Source of the DNA: Heliocidaris tuberculata
Lineage: Eukaryota > Echinodermata > Echinoidea > Camarodonta > Echinometridae
Direction of reading: 5' to 3'
NCBI GenBank assembly: GCA_025618425.1
Contig: CM046846.1
Location: 32,926,309-32,990,308 of the forward strand
Length of the DNA stretch: 64,000 bases
Below, in pieces: positions 11,946-24,031 of this stretch. Every line of letters starts with the position of its first letter. The stretch's first letter is position 1. Position numbers and translations under genes: made by a program. The notes beneath the pieces are model-generated. The model worked only from the letters and a program-made list of their open reading frames with translations, ran no database searches and was not told the origin of the DNA.

Positions 11946-12011
11946 GCATCTTATAATTCATTTACCCAGTCCCTTTTGTGATTTCCAATCAAGATGACAT
12001 GTCTGGATATG

Positions 12012-12157
12012 TGCATTCCACTTGGTAAGTGACGCCGCAATAACCCTATTCACATTCATAACTCCTTGTTCTTGCCCGCAAATATGCATTCTACTTGCTA
12101 AGTGATGCCGCAGTACCCCTATATTTACATTCATAAATCCTTGTTCTCTACGAAGAG
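12012..12157. repeat. 73-bp direct duplication
   Basis: tgcattccacttggtaagtg at 12012 recurs as tgcattctacttgctaagtg at 12085, and the similarity continues through gccgca, cacattcata and ccttgttct. Two units, diverged by roughly one base in seven. Confidence 0.7.
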
Positions 12158-12954
12158 TAATGATTTTTCAGCAGTGAGGTTACAACAGGCCAATTCACAC
12201 TAGAAAGTCTTGCTTTCAAAGAATATTATCTGCCAGCAATTTCAATTTGTTCCCAATTACATAATTTTGCCAAGAATTAGAAGTAGTAGTATGAAAATTT
12301 TCCCCATCGACATTTAAAGAATTGCCATGTCAGCTATATGTCATAATTGTTGTGTGTCGTTGTTTTTTTTACTTGCTAAGCCTTTATTTTTAACCCCTTG
12401 ACAAAACATTTCAATAATTCTGCCTAGTCTTCATGCCTGTGGAATTTTGTGATTAATGACTTTTGTTTCTTTATGCCAAACATATGCTCTCTGATGAAAA
12501 ATATTTTGAATTAAAGGACCCCTCCTGAATAAGATTTTTATTTTTACCCTCTTGAGAACAGCCCCCACCCCCTGTACAAATTCCTGATTTCATGTAATAT
12601 TCAGAATAGAACGAAGGTATAAAACATCATCTGCGACATGATTAAAATCGAAGTGATATTAAAAATATATTTTTATCAGCTTGCAATCCTACAATATGTC
12701 TTCAAAAAACAAGAATATACCTCCTCTCTTGAAGATTGAATGACAAAGCCAAAATATGTTTCTCACATCTCTCTTTATAAAGCAAGAGTCAAGCACTGCA
12801 GTCTGGAAAAGCAAGTATGAGAGATTCTTTTACAGCATGTTACCACAAGAGGGCACTAGACTAATTAGGGCTCACCAAAGTGATCTCAAGATGCAAGTGG
12901 CACCTTATGGGAAGACAGGCTACGAGTATTCAAGATGATTATAATTTGGCAAGT
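12158..12954. other. Unique DNA, no gene seen
   Basis: AT-rich; no exon with matching splice sites and no internal repeat partner. Confidence 0.4.
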
Positions 12955-13300
12955 GCTGTCTTGTCTATCTCTTTCTTTCTCTGTTTGCCTGTCTGTATGT
13001 CTGCCCCTCTCTCTCTCCCATTTGTTTCTGTCTCTGTCTGCCTCTGTCTGTCTCTGTCTGTGTCTAACTCTGCCTGTCTATCGCTATTTCTGTCCATCTA
13101 CCTTCCCCCCCCCCCTCTCTTTCTTCATTGCTACCTGTTTCAGCTCTTTTTCTGCCTTTATTTTTAAATCTCAGTCTTAATCATTTTCTCATTTCCCTCT
13201 CCATTTCTTTATCACACAATCTCTCTAACTCCCTCTTTCTCTCCCTCGTTCTCTCCCCTCCTGCCCTCCCTCTCTCCCTCCCACCATCCCTCCCACTCTG
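12955..13300. repeat. CT/CTGT-rich low-complexity tract
   Basis: Pyrimidine-rich, with tctgtctg and ctctctcc words and a run of C at 13106-13116. Plus-strand Ser/Leu open frames are artefacts. Confidence 0.85.
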
Positions 13301-13736
13301 TCACTCCCTTGTTTCTGCCATATCCACATGAACTCATTTTATCAAATTTATTGATCTTCAGCTTATTAGCACTTGCCCTCCAAATTACTCCTGCACTTCA
13401 AGTAAAAAAATTACAGAGACCCCCCCCCAAAAAAAGACAAAAATAGACAATTTGGCAGATGATGATGGAGTGAAATAAAAGGGATTATAACAGAAATCTA
13501 CTTCAGACCTCTTCATCGACATTTACACCAACGATGTCACAGCTCCTCTATATACATGGCACAGATAACAGCAAAGGATACCAATATCAGTCACATTAAC
13601 TCCTCATCGTTGGTTTAGCCAAAGCAAGCTAAGCGCTATGAAATATTGATCTTCGGCTGGCGCTAAATAATGATACCTGGTTCGCTCATCATAAGGTCAA
13701 CGTCAGCTTGGCTAAAAACAGCCATTTATAGTCTCC
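13301..13736. other. Unique DNA, no gene seen
   Basis: Only a short poly-C/poly-A stretch near 13420-13435. Confidence 0.4.
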
Positions 13737-14501
13737 TTAAAGAGAAGATTGAGCTCTGGTAAAGGTGACAAATAATTTGTGAGCGTTCTTATTCTGTTTA
13801 TTACCATGTGGAAAAATATAATAGAAATGTCCAATGAAAAGGATTGACCTTAAAGAGAAAGTTGAGTTCTGTGAAAGGGGAAAAATAATTTGTGAGTTTT
13901 CTCACTCATTTTACGTCAGTTTGGAAGAACATCATAGTAGATATGTCACCTGAAAGGGATTGCTCATCAAATGCCCTCAAATTCGGAATACGACGAGAAA
14001 TAGCTGAAGTGTTTGGGCTGAACATTCATGCTAAATGTGTGTGCGGTCCCATATACCCATTTCTGTGTGCAGTGCATGTGCTTTTCATCAAGGTTAGGTA
14101 AATTTCTGATCATTTTGACGATTCAAAAACCTTACAGTATACACCAATTCTTATGTAGAATGATCAACCTTTCCAAATTGCTTTGAGACAGTTTCTTTCA
14201 CAATGTAATCTCATGACCAGAACTCAACTTTATCTTTAAACTACTCTCATATTTCAACTGCCACTAGAAATCGCTTAAACTCTGGACCAAAGTTTGATGC
14301 CATGTAAGCGTATAGTCCCATATAACCATTTCTCTGTCAGTGTTTTTTCACAAGTTTGATTCAATTTGTTATCATGTTGACGATTTCAAACCTAACATTA
14401 TACAATTATTTGTAATTAGAACATAATTGACCTTACTCAGGAACTTCTCGAGTTTTTTTTCACAGTGCAATCGCATGACCAATACTCAAATTTATCTTTA
14501 A
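13737..14501. mobile_element. Family P TTAA MITE (outer copy) interrupted by a second P
   Basis: Begins TTAA-agagaagattgagctctgg and ends ctcaaatttatct-TTAA. Homology to the inner copy runs up to ggattgacc, stops at 13850, and resumes at 14240 (actctcatatttcaac through cccatataaccatttctctg). The break is exactly filled by the inner P, so this is self-nesting at a TTAA. Confidence 0.8.
13850..14239. mobile_element. Family P TTAA MITE, inner copy
   Basis: TTAA-agagaaagttgagttctg at the left, cagaactcaactttatct-TTAA at the right; 390 bp. Relatives at 44299-44670 and 62357-63310. The 69-codon plus-strand open frame inside is broken in the other copies and is not a gene. Confidence 0.85.
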
Positions 14502-15026
14502 AAGTGACGGGGAAACTGTTTGATAGAGTGGAGAAGTAGAGAGGAGGAAAAAAATCCACTTGTTTTTCTGCTCAGCTGAGAGTTATTTTTAGATGAAAAA
14601 TACAGCTTTCGTTGGAGGCTCGCAGGAGGGGGAACGGATAGAATGGCGGGGGCAGTTGATTTGGGGATGTAGTGATGACTTTTAGGTAACTTGTCAAGTA
14701 TTAAACGTCAATTAAGCTTCATCATTCATGCCTTTTATTCTTTCTCTTTATCTCTCCTTGATTTGAAAGAGGGGAAGGACAAGTTTATTTTTCCGTAACA
14801 CAAGATTTTCAATTCTGTTTAAAATATACCATATGCAACGCTTTTCAAAAATAATGAATTTGTTTTGAAAAGTCATAGCAGTATTTGATTGAAAATATTT
14901 CAAATGTTGTTAATCTGCCATTTGTGATAGACTTAAAAAGAGGTGTTTGGACAATACTTGCCCCCACACATTCAACTATTTTCATGACGCAAGTGATACC
15001 TTCTCAAATACAAGTTTCTTTGAAGT
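14502..15026. other. Unique DNA, no gene seen
   Basis: No repeat partner or exon signal recognised. Confidence 0.4.
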
Positions 15027-15535
15027 ACTATAAAACCAGAAACATTCTCTCTAAAAAAAAATTGAGTGATTACTGACGTCACTCCCTGGGGGAGTGAAAA
15101 TAGAGTGAAAATAGAGTGAAACTCCACTCTTTTCCTTTGAGAGACCACTCGATAGTCGCTCAATATTCACTCCTAAACGAGTGATCACTGACATCACTCC
15201 CCGGGGGAATGAAAATAGAGTGAAAATAGAGTGAAACTCCACTCTTTTCCTTTTAGAGACCACTCGATAGTCACTCGATATTCACTCCTAAACAAGTTAT
15301 CACTGACGTGACCACAGGGGGAGTGAAAACATATTGAAAATTCACTCTTTTTTTAGAGAGAGTTCGCTACATGAAACTTTCATGCATTGTTAACGACAGC
15401 CATTTTCACAACAAGAAACTTTTGCGATTTGCAAAAAGTTAATGTTATGTCAATCATGATTCAATGATTTCGTGGCATGAAACTATCCTGAATCTGAACC
15501 ACATGCAAAAATCATGTGAAAGTTTCTGGTTTTAC
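15027..15535. mobile_element. Inverted-end element with internal 115-bp tandem array
   Basis: Outer ends are inverted (ataaaaccagaaacattc and gaaagtttctggtttta). Between them lies a tandem array (15064-15360), then a non-repeated part with gaaacttt and cattttcacaac words. Elements with conserved inverted flanks around a variable tandem core are known in marine invertebrates; assignment to any named group is inference. Confidence 0.55.
15064..15360. repeat. 115-bp tandem repeat, about 2.5 units
   Basis: Units start at 15064, 15179 and 15294 (gagtgattactgac, gagtgatcactgac, caagttatcactgac). Each contains a run of gagtgaaaata sub-repeats and most of a tgacgtcact motif. The two minus-strand open frames of 63 and 70 codons are the same repeat translated twice. 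Confidence 0.85.
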
Positions 15536-15879
15536 ACCATCCATATGGATTATTACATTTGGCTTATATACTTTTAGTGATCTTATACCACAATAGTATA
15601 TAAACAGCGTGGTGTGCATGGTACATCAAGCAATCAATCATTGAATCGAAGAAACAAACAAGTCTCAACAACGTCATTGCATTCATCAATAAACATCATG
15701 GTGTATGCATATATTACTTGATGACCCGTTCACATATAGCCAAGTACAGAACCTCAAGCACCAAGTACGTCTCTGAAGTAATATAAACTTGATGCATATG
15801 GATGGGTATGTGAACACATTGTCCACTCCCTGGGGAGCATTTCAACCAATTACAACTTAACAGGTGCATACAATGCTGA
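15536..15879. other. Unique DNA, no supported gene
   Basis: Contains a TATATAAA string near 15600 followed 100 bp later by an ATG with an 8-codon frame; no evidence that it is a promoter. Confidence 0.4.
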
Positions 15880-16062
15880 TCAAACCACAATGATGTTCAC
15901 ATCCTACCAGGTATCCATTTCACACCCGGGTGAAGAGAAGCAATACAAAATAAAAAGCCCTACTCAAGGGTATAACTGGCATGTTGCAGATCGAACCCAT
16001 GACCTTCCGATTTCCAGTCAAGTGCTTAAACCACTCGACTACAATGCCTCTACTTATACTCC
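15880..16062 (-). mobile_element. tRNA-headed SINE, copy 1
   Basis: On the minus strand the head carries an A box (tagtcgagtgg, complement of 16031-16041) and a B box (gggttcgatct, complement of 15988-15998) about 35 nt apart, as in tRNA-derived Pol III promoters. The body (complement of acatcctaccaggtatccat, then cacccgggtg) matches the copy at 35383-35562. The head resembles a type with a long variable arm, but I cannot name the parent tRNA with certainty. Confidence 0.75.
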
Positions 16063-16158
16063 ATACAACTAAGAGAGTGCATTAGCAGTAAAGAATAAGG
16101 GTTCATTATCAATATCATAGCCCTAATTTTGTACAGTATCAATGCCTGCACTCCAACA

Positions 16159-16225
16159 TAGGCAGAAGGGCGTTAATCTATATCCCTTAACACACAGTCA
16201 ACGTCATTCTGGTTCTCAACAGACA
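16159..16225. repeat. Family N palindromic repeat, copy 3
   Basis: cataggcagaagggcgttaa and tcaacgtcattctggttctcaacagac form the arms. Confidence 0.6.
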
Positions 16226-17029
16226 ATGTGATGTAAGGGAAACTACAGCATCTGACACCAAGCAGGTATAATTGTGCAATCACAAAGAAATAGGCTGGTT
16301 CTGAAATTTGATTACATTGCACTCACGCTTTACTCAAGCATTATTGAATCAAAATGAAACATTTTTCTCTCTCCCGGCTGAAGAGAAGAAGGTGAACTCA
16401 AATCCAATGCAAGAAGAAACTGCTTTGTTAGTTTGCACAGGGTTTTTCATCTTGGATGTTGTAACATGAGAGTGAACAGAGTAGTTAGAGTACATAGTCA
16501 GATCAAAAGAAATAGGCGTATCTTTGCAGTCACAATGAAATTATATCAGTGGTATTATTCTGCCAATTGGATGGCAAGAGCTCAATGAATACAGGAGGAA
16601 TATTCTGAACAATATAATCTTTTGAATGTTACATATTTCTATTTTTTCCTTTCACATTTTGCAATACTATCACAATTCATTTCTTCTTCATTTTCCTTGG
16701 GAAGGGGGGGGGGGGGTCGGGTGCCAGATTTTTCAGAGATGAAATTTACAGTGCACAGTATCTTTCCTACCTTAAAGAGATAGTGAATCTATCTATCTAT
16801 CTATTGGAAGTAATGGAAGTCATTGGAGAAAAAAGAGGAGTTCAACTTTAAAAAAAAAAAAGAAATTTGAGATGTCAATCAAAAGGGTGTCCAATCCATT
16901 GACATGATAATCCCAATAACAATATACTCGCAGCACTGAATGACACATATACACCTAAATATGAGATTCAAGACAAGGCAATACATGGAATGGATTTTAA
17001 TCAATTAACTAATGAGATGATATGAGGGA
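16226..17029. other. Unique DNA with G-run and short TCTA repeat
   Basis: A run of G at 16705-16716 and four tcta units at 16789-16804; no gene signal. Confidence 0.45.
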
Positions 17030-17340
17030 AAGCAGAGAGAGACAGGAGAGATGGGAGAGAAGAATATAGAGAGAGAAAGAGAGGGAAGAGGGAAGAGGGG
17101 AGAGAGGAGAGGAAGAGAGAGAGGGAGGGAGAGAGAGAGGGAGCATTATACAGAAGGGGAGGGGGAGAGGGGGGAGAAAGGGAGAAAGGGAGAAAGAGAG
17201 AGAGAGGGAGAGAATGAGAGGATGGGGAGAGAAAATGAGAAAAGAGAGAGAGAAAAACAGAAGAAAAGATGGAAAGAGAAGAGCATTGGGGCAAGGTAGG
17301 GAGGAACTAGGAGGAGGAGTAAGAAAAACAGTCCTTTAAG
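17030..17340. repeat. GA-rich microsatellite tract
   Basis: gagagaga, gggagaaa and gaggagag words; open frames on both strands are composition artefacts. Confidence 0.9.
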
Positions 17341-18041
17341 GGCAAGGGGGAGCAATGGCAATGACAGCACATGAGGGAACAGTCAATCTCAAGAAATCGA
17401 GAGAAAAAAAATCAATCAATCAATGAAGACATAACTCTACAATGTAATCATGCACTTACCATACATAACATGAATATAGATCCAGAGTCATGATGACAGT
17501 ACTGTCTCTAGTCTCGATACCATCTTAAAAATCCCAAGAACCTCGGAGGAAGAGGGGGACCCATCTTGTAGTAATCAGAAAGCTTTTATCCCCATCGTCT
17601 TATTAGCAGCAAATCAGACTGAGTAGCCATCAAGTCCATAACATCCCAATTAAATCTGATATGTAATAATGTAGCACTTATTCTCCTCTCCTTCTATAAG
17701 ATTCCAGATTCCTTTAGACTTGGATGGTGATGGAGGCAACAAGAAGAGGAGAAATCATCACTTGCCATCACATAAAATTAGATTGGCATCCCCATCAGCC
17801 TAAGACATCATTCACTGCTAATTTTGTGGCTGCAACTGCAGAAAAAGTCTGTATGACAAGACTAATGAATGTCATATAGCAATCACTTAGTATATGTTCT
17901 AATTTTTTGAAAGCTTTCACTACAGTTACAAGAGAAAGAGAGAGAGAGAAAGAAAAAAAAAAACAGCCTTAATACGTCATGAACCTCCTGGTTATGCAAC
18001 TGCAAATTTCCTGCAGTACAATTCCATAAAAAATATGATAA

Positions 18042-18116
18042 TAAAGATGATGATGGTGGATATCTGAAGAAGATGATGATGGTGGATATCTGAAGAAGAT
18101 GATGAGGAGGATGATA
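18042..18116. repeat. GAT-rich 27-bp tandem
   Basis: gatgatgatggtggatatct followed by gaagaa occurs twice in a row, flanked by further gat and gag triplets. Confidence 0.75.
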
Positions 18117-18199
18117 AGAATAAAATATTAAGGCAACAACAAAAAAAATAACAGCAGCAACTATTAAATATTCATTCTCCAAGTTACAACACTATCGTT

Positions 18200-18510
18200 A
18201 AAAAACCCTTATTCAATCTAAATTGCCGGGCAGCTACCCCTGTGACAACATGTCAGCTTATCATCTGCAACTCATTAAATCACCACGATCCATCCATTGA
18301 TGGCTGCGATTGTCAAGAAAACACTCCATACCAACATAGATCACGATCAATACGTCCGGTGCCCTCCGGTTAAGATGCTGCCCAACCAGCGCCTACTTGG
18401 TGAAGGCTTAACGATGAAGGTTGATTCCCGCACAACGGATGAATGTTACAAATCCGGTCTCCGTGGCAACTGGTTTCAGAGTATAAATCATAAAATATAA
18501 CATTCAATCA
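18200..18510 (+). other. Unique, compositionally distinct block of unknown role
   Basis: Balanced GC with frequent CpG in AT-rich surroundings. A 67-codon plus-strand frame (18297-18500, M-M-A-A-I-V-K-K start) is open without low complexity. There is no clear acceptor or donor at either end and no recognised domain. It could be a diverged regulatory block, a pseudoexon or chance. Confidence 0.25.
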
Positions 18511-18719
18511 GGGCTTGCTCTGGTATACTAAATGAAAGGAGGCAGATTGCTGGCTAAGAAAAAAAAATTGGTATTTCCACTTAGACATCCATGACTTGGT
18601 TTGATATTTGGCCATTTCACACACAGAGCTAGCAATGCTTACAATAGTGCTTCCAACAGTTATCATTTTGTACTACTGGTCATCTCTGCAGCAAGTGATT
18701 ATGGCATCCACGTGTGAAA

Positions 18720-18976
18720 GTCCCCTTTCTCTTTCTCTCTCTCACTCTCTCAATCCATCTACTTCTATTGGAGAGCGCCACTGAAAGCACTTTTAAATAA
18801 TCTGCTTCGCTGATTCACAGTGTAACAATTGAAGCACTTCTCATTCTCTCTTTTCCATTATTCCCCTTCCTTCTCATTTCCCTCTCTCCCTCTCTCTCTC
18901 TCTCTTCCCCTCTCTCTCTCTCTCTCTCTCCCTCCCCCCCCCTCTCTCTCTCTCTCCCCCTCCCTCTCTCTCTCTC

Positions 18977-19012
<36 letters not shown>

Positions 19013-19139
19013 CCTCCTCTCTCTCTCTCTCTCCCTCTCCCTCCCTCTCTCTCTCTCTCTCCCTCCCTCTCTCTCTCTCTCCCTCTCCCTCCCTCTCTCT
19101 CTCTCTCCCTCTCCCTCCTCTCTCTCTCTCTCTCCCTCT

Positions 19140-19194
<55 letters not shown>

Positions 19195-19205
19195 TCCTCT
19201 TCTCT
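18720..19205. repeat. Long CT microsatellite array
   Basis: Nearly pure ctctctct with periodic ccctcc interruptions, densest at 18885-19195. The 168- and 170-codon frames on the two strands are Ser/Leu/Pro and Arg/Glu repeats, not genes. Confidence 0.95.
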
Positions 19206-19852
19206 ACAGCTCTCTCCTTTCATATTTTCTTGCAAGTACATAAAAGAGCAAGACGTGATTCTGAGGCTGAAAATGCACTTGGGAGAAATAAAAAATGAAA
19301 TAAAAATCAGGCACAATGCCAACTCTGTGTCTTGAGAAAGAGACGAAGGAGATGGAGAGGGAGAAACCACTTACTGAGTAGGGGGTACTCAATACACAAA
19401 GAGAGGGAAGAGAATGAGGGATAATACATGCATTTGATTAAACACACTGAAATTGGTTCCTTTTATATTACTAACTTCCTTTCTTTCTCCCTATCATATT
19501 TACCCACGGAGAAAGCAAATACCATTAATGTAATCTTGAGGTTTGGAAATGAGAGAAAACATATTTTTCACACAATCAAACAAAAAATTACACTAAAATG
19601 AATAACTTCTGCCCGAACCTACCTAAAGTGCTCCTTGTCTCCAAAATTAAAAAATTATCTTTATCACCTCAATTGAACAAATGACATGTTCAGAGATAGG
19701 AGGGGGTAAACTGTGTGAAAGGAAAGAAGCTAATGCCCTTTTGATATGCAATGTTTCCATTGTTTTTCTTTTCAAATTTTATTGCTTAAGTGTAAATGAT
19801 CCCTTATTCCTATTCATGTATAAATAATGAATGAGCAAAATAGAAACAATAG
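19206..19852. other. Unique DNA, no gene seen
   Basis: No repeat partner recognised. Confidence 0.4.
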
Positions 19853-20334
19853 TCAGGTTCACACGACGGGAGCTAAACTTTAAGTTTCGCTTGTAGTTTC
19901 AAAACTTTAAGTTAACTTGCAAATTTATCTATTAGTTTCAGACCGTATGAATGGACTCGTAGTTTTGAAACTTTAAGTTTACTTGTAGTTCTTGAACCAC
20001 GAGCAGTGGGTGGTCCTCCGTCGCAGTTTCAGACAATGTAGACAGAATAAACTTTAAGTTTCGCAAGCTCGTAATTAAGGATGACCTCACTGTTCATGTC
20101 AAATTTCAGGGTTATACCCTTCACGCAAATTATGAACATAGGATCTGTATGTGTACTGAACACACAATCGGTAGTATCTACTTCCAGTGTTAACAATGAC
20201 GATCGCTCGGTTTGTAGTTTCAGAACAATGAGCATCGTTTTTTCTGGCCTGTGTGAAACCTCATCATGGTTAATGAGTCGTTGTTTCGTTCACTTAAAAT
20301 TTTGAAACCACAAGTCCTGTATGAATGTAGCTAA
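19853..20334. mobile_element. Family E element, least interrupted copy
   Basis: Starts gtcaggttcacacgacggga, ends acaagtcctgtatgaatgta. This copy shows the order of E segments without the F and D insertions seen at 3078-3953 and is the reference for judging those insertions. Confidence 0.8.
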
Positions 20335-22469
20335 TGTCAATCAGAGCACAGTCAGTGGGACTTGTTATGAATTCACAGGGGCTCTGCACTTTGACTGCAG
20401 TTCATGGTTAAACTGACTAAAACAATGTCAGCCTTCCATTGTCTTGAAACATGTATATTACATCTACAGTAACATGACACATCTTGTCCAACCAATCCCC
20501 ACCCCCCCCCCCCTCTTACCAAAGTATAAATTGTTATGGATAATAAAGGCAAGATACTAATATTCATGTAGACGCAATTCAACATTATATTCTGCATTTG
20601 AAACCAAACACAATGATGTATTTTCATATATTCTAACCCAAGTCACTTATAGTCCATTAGACGCTTCTATACAACCAACAGTAAACCTAGAAAATTTCTT
20701 TCAAAAGAAGGTTTGGAGACAACATGGGATCACAAACTAAAAAAAAAAACTTTTTAAATGTAAACATTTCATTCGAACCCGCCCATTTCCCCTCTCACTA
20801 CAGAAGTACAGAAATATAAATATTACAGATAAAAACTTGACATAATCCGATTCAATCCAGATTTATGCCTGGTTCAAGTCATTCTGAATAATTTTGTTTG
20901 CAATATAGTTCTTTTATCCAACATAAACAGACATATTTCACATGTAATTTCAAAATGGCGATGAGTATGCAATTCTACATTTTATTTAAAGAAAATTTAT
21001 TAGTGTTCAAACTTGAAATTTGAAATTATTTGTACCAGTAATTTTGACCTATGCTAAATTTTCAAAATAGGGTCTGTGCTTGCAGAATACCAAATATAAC
21101 AATGTAAGCGAGAGTTCCATCCCCCCCCCCTCCCCGCCCCCCATTTCTTATCCCATGCACTCACAGAGAACATAAAATTGAAGTACCAATACAAAAATTC
21201 CCTGCCCACTCTATTTTCATTTTTTTAATTTCAAATACACAAAGAATTTGTGGTTAGCTGCACTTTTTCTGCCCTCTACCTCTGAATTATGCATGGGATA
21301 GAATTTAGAATAATTGCAGAAAAAACATAAATAATTGAGACCTAAAGGCCATTAGTCTGACTGAAATACATAACTTCAGATATAATTCCACTAAAAGTGA
21401 TTTGATTCAAAGTACTTGAATGCTTATTTTGCTCTTTATAATTTCTTAATGTATAAGTATAATGTAAATGCTTAGAATTAAGGTGTATTAAGAGCTTTAT
21501 ATATATATATATATATATATACAAATGTAGATTATCATTATTATTTCTTTTACATTAAGACTCGTTTGTTTGTTTTAACCAATTAATGTATAAAATTGTA
21601 AAGTGCTTAGAAGCAAGATGTATGACGAGCTTTACAAATATATATTATTACTTTTAATATTTTTTTATACAAGATCGGTCACTATGACATTTTAATTTTC
21701 TTATTCTTTTATTTGCAACTTGTCTGATGGAAAAAAAGGTGCTAAGAGTGACATTCAAGAGACAAAAGCTGTAGTATGCAAACATAACATTATGGAAAAT
21801 TGTTAAGATTTGTAATCAAAGGTAAAATTATGATGATTTATCAATATACCAGTACAACCAGCCCTTTCAAAATAAAAAAAAAATTATATAAATAGATGAC
21901 AAGTACACAACATTACACATCAGAAGAAAATATTTTGAGAGGAGAACGATTAAGTAAGTAAAGTCCTTATCGAACAATAAATCAATTATACACTACACAG
22001 ACAGAAGGGCGTCTAAATGAAAATTCTTATCATCTTGTACATATATACATGTACCTGAATCTGTAAAACCACAGAATAACAAGCAACTTTAAATATTTCA
22101 AATGAAAGTATGGGGAGACGATAAAACAAAAGGAAAACAAAACATGCTCTTCAAAAAACCTGGGCACGAAAATCCCAGAATGAGAATGCTGCACTTTCAG
22201 TAACCTTTGGAAGAGGAAGGAATAGAGTTTCCATGAAATCAATTTGTTGTGTTTACCAGTACTGGATTACTTTTTCAAGAACAAGATTCATCTGTCTTGC
22301 TTGAGATCAGAAAAAAATGTCTAATCAACCACTACAAATCTTTAGGATTTGTAAGAAAGTATTCAAGGGACACTGTCAAAAGGTTTCTGTCAAATAAACT
22401 TAACTATTCATGCAGTCTACAAAAGTGCATGGTTTTGTTGATGTCTAATACAGCAAATCTGAAACAGTA
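20335..22469. other. AT-rich unique DNA with simple repeats
   Basis: Poly-C runs at 20500-20513 and 21121-21145 and a (TA)n run at 21499-21521. No exon with acceptable splice sites; a weak N-like half arm (cagaagggcgt) lies near 22004. Confidence 0.5.
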
Positions 22470-22933
22470 GGCGCTTTCACACCTACCCGATCAGGAAAAA
22501 TACCTGGTATTTTCTGATCGGGTATTCTCCCCCGATCAGAAAATACCAGGTATTTTGCCAGTGTGAAACGAAAGTACTCGTAATATCCCCGCAAGAAAAT
22601 ACCCGGAATTTAGTAGGTACTTTCTCAAAACTACGCGTACTTTCTCCAAGGTCGCGGGGATATTTGCAGTGTGAAAGCAAATTACGAGAACTAGCTATTA
22701 TGGCCATCTCTCGCATCGCACGTCCGCCGCTGCAGAAGCAGTGAATTTGAAAGCGCGCACCTCATCTGCAAAATAAACCGTACTGCGCATGCTCATAACT
22801 TCGAGAACTTTCCTCGAAGAGCTCTGGTTCGGGGAGGTGTGAAAGCGCGAAATAATTATCGGGTATTTTGGGGCCTGAACAAGTTCTCGTAATTTACGGG
22901 TATTTTTCCTGATCGGGTAGGTGTGAAAGCGCC
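22470..22933. mobile_element. Element M, MITE with ~35-bp perfect terminal inverted repeats
   Basis: Left end ggcgctttcacacctacccg continues identically (as complement) from the right end for about 35 bp. TA flanks both sides (22468-22469 and 22934-22935), pointing to a Tc1/mariner-type target. The left part contains two more inverted and direct copies of cccgatcag-aaaatacc, so it can fold into stacked hairpins. The interior is CpG-rich. Confidence 0.85.
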
Positions 22934-23016
22934 TATAAAAACTATAAAAAAAAAAAAAAAATACAGCAGAACCTGTATGAAATGACCACTATTAAATGAG
23001 GAGACAAAAAAAATAG

Positions 23017-23060
23017 CCTTAGAGAGAAGGTTAAGTTCTGGGAAAGGTGAAAAATAACTG
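23017..23060. repeat. Family P left-end fragment
   Basis: ttagagagaaggttaagttctgggaaaggtgaaaaataa matches the left end of family P and then diverges. Confidence 0.5.
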
Positions 23061-23457
23061 AATAATAAAAATGAATTTAATACAAGTATTATGATAAAGG
23101 ACACGGAAGATTGGTCTTTACTGATTCTTAAGATATTGTCATTTAAATTTTTCTTTATCAAATATTTAAATTTCATTTTGTTAATATATACACCTGACTC
23201 TGCCACCTACTTTAAAAAAAATATATAACTTAAATGAAAATAAAAATATGTCCTGGGTATAATTTAAAATGTCTGCAGAGTATTTCACTTGATAATTCAA
23301 TAATTTTAACAGTGTTAGGGTATGCCTTTAAATCTAGTGGTTACAATGGAAGGTATAATCATCATATCTGTAAAAGTAATTTGACTAAGCTTGAATTGCT
23401 ACCCACAATAACAAAATATTAGAGCTATCTCAAAATTAAAGAATCTGGTAAACATTT

Positions 23458-24018
23458 TTAAAGGGAAAGTCCACCCTGGTATTAAGTTGATTTGAATAAA
23501 AGCTGAAAATTGAGAGAAACATATTAGTGAAAGTTTGAGCAAAATCTGACAAGAAATAAGAAAGTTAGGAATTTTTAAAGTTGTAATCAATCAAACACAA
23601 ACTGGCCACTCCATGACGTATCTTACAAGCTCCTCTCCCACGTGCTCACTACAGGAATTTCATAAATTTCCATTTTCTTAGTATTTTTTTTCTTAGTATT
23701 TGATGAAGGAATAAATTTGTTTCATACAGTTTTGTGTAAATACACATGAACAATTATTATATCTAAGGTGCATGTACGACTGAATATTTTCTTTAGAGAA
23801 AATGGAAATTGATGATTTTTGGGGTACAAGGCAAACGGGAGAGGAGCTCGCAAGATACCTTACAGAGTTGCCAATTTGTATTTGATTGATTACAACTTCA
23901 AAAATTCATAACTTTCTTATTTCTTATCGGATTTTGCTCAAACCTTCAGGGATCTATTTCTGTAATTTTTCTGCTCCTTTTAAAACCAACTTATAATCAG
24001 GATGGACTTTCCCTTTAA
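23458..24018. mobile_element. Family B TTAA foldback MITE, copy 1
   Basis: TTAA-agggaaagtccaccctgg at the left and tcaggatggactttccct-TTAA at the right. The two ~200-bp arms are inverted copies (agtttgagcaaaatc, ataagaaagttaggaatttt, caatcaaacacaaactgg, agctcctctccca). Second copy at 60961-61990. Confidence 0.85.
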
Positions 24019-24031
24019 ATGCTCAAGAACT

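Noticed and set aside
15598..15725. TATATAAA plus downstream ATG
   Set aside because: The frame closes after 8 codons and there is no initiator or other promoter evidence.
17459..17545. Possible minus-strand exon with donor gtaagtgca
   Set aside because: Every frame is stopped from each plausible acceptor, and it does not fit the outgoing phase of the 35672-35750 exon.
18829..19335. 168-codon Ser/Leu/Pro open frame
   Set aside because: Translation of a CT microsatellite; the opposite strand is equally open as Arg/Glu repeats.
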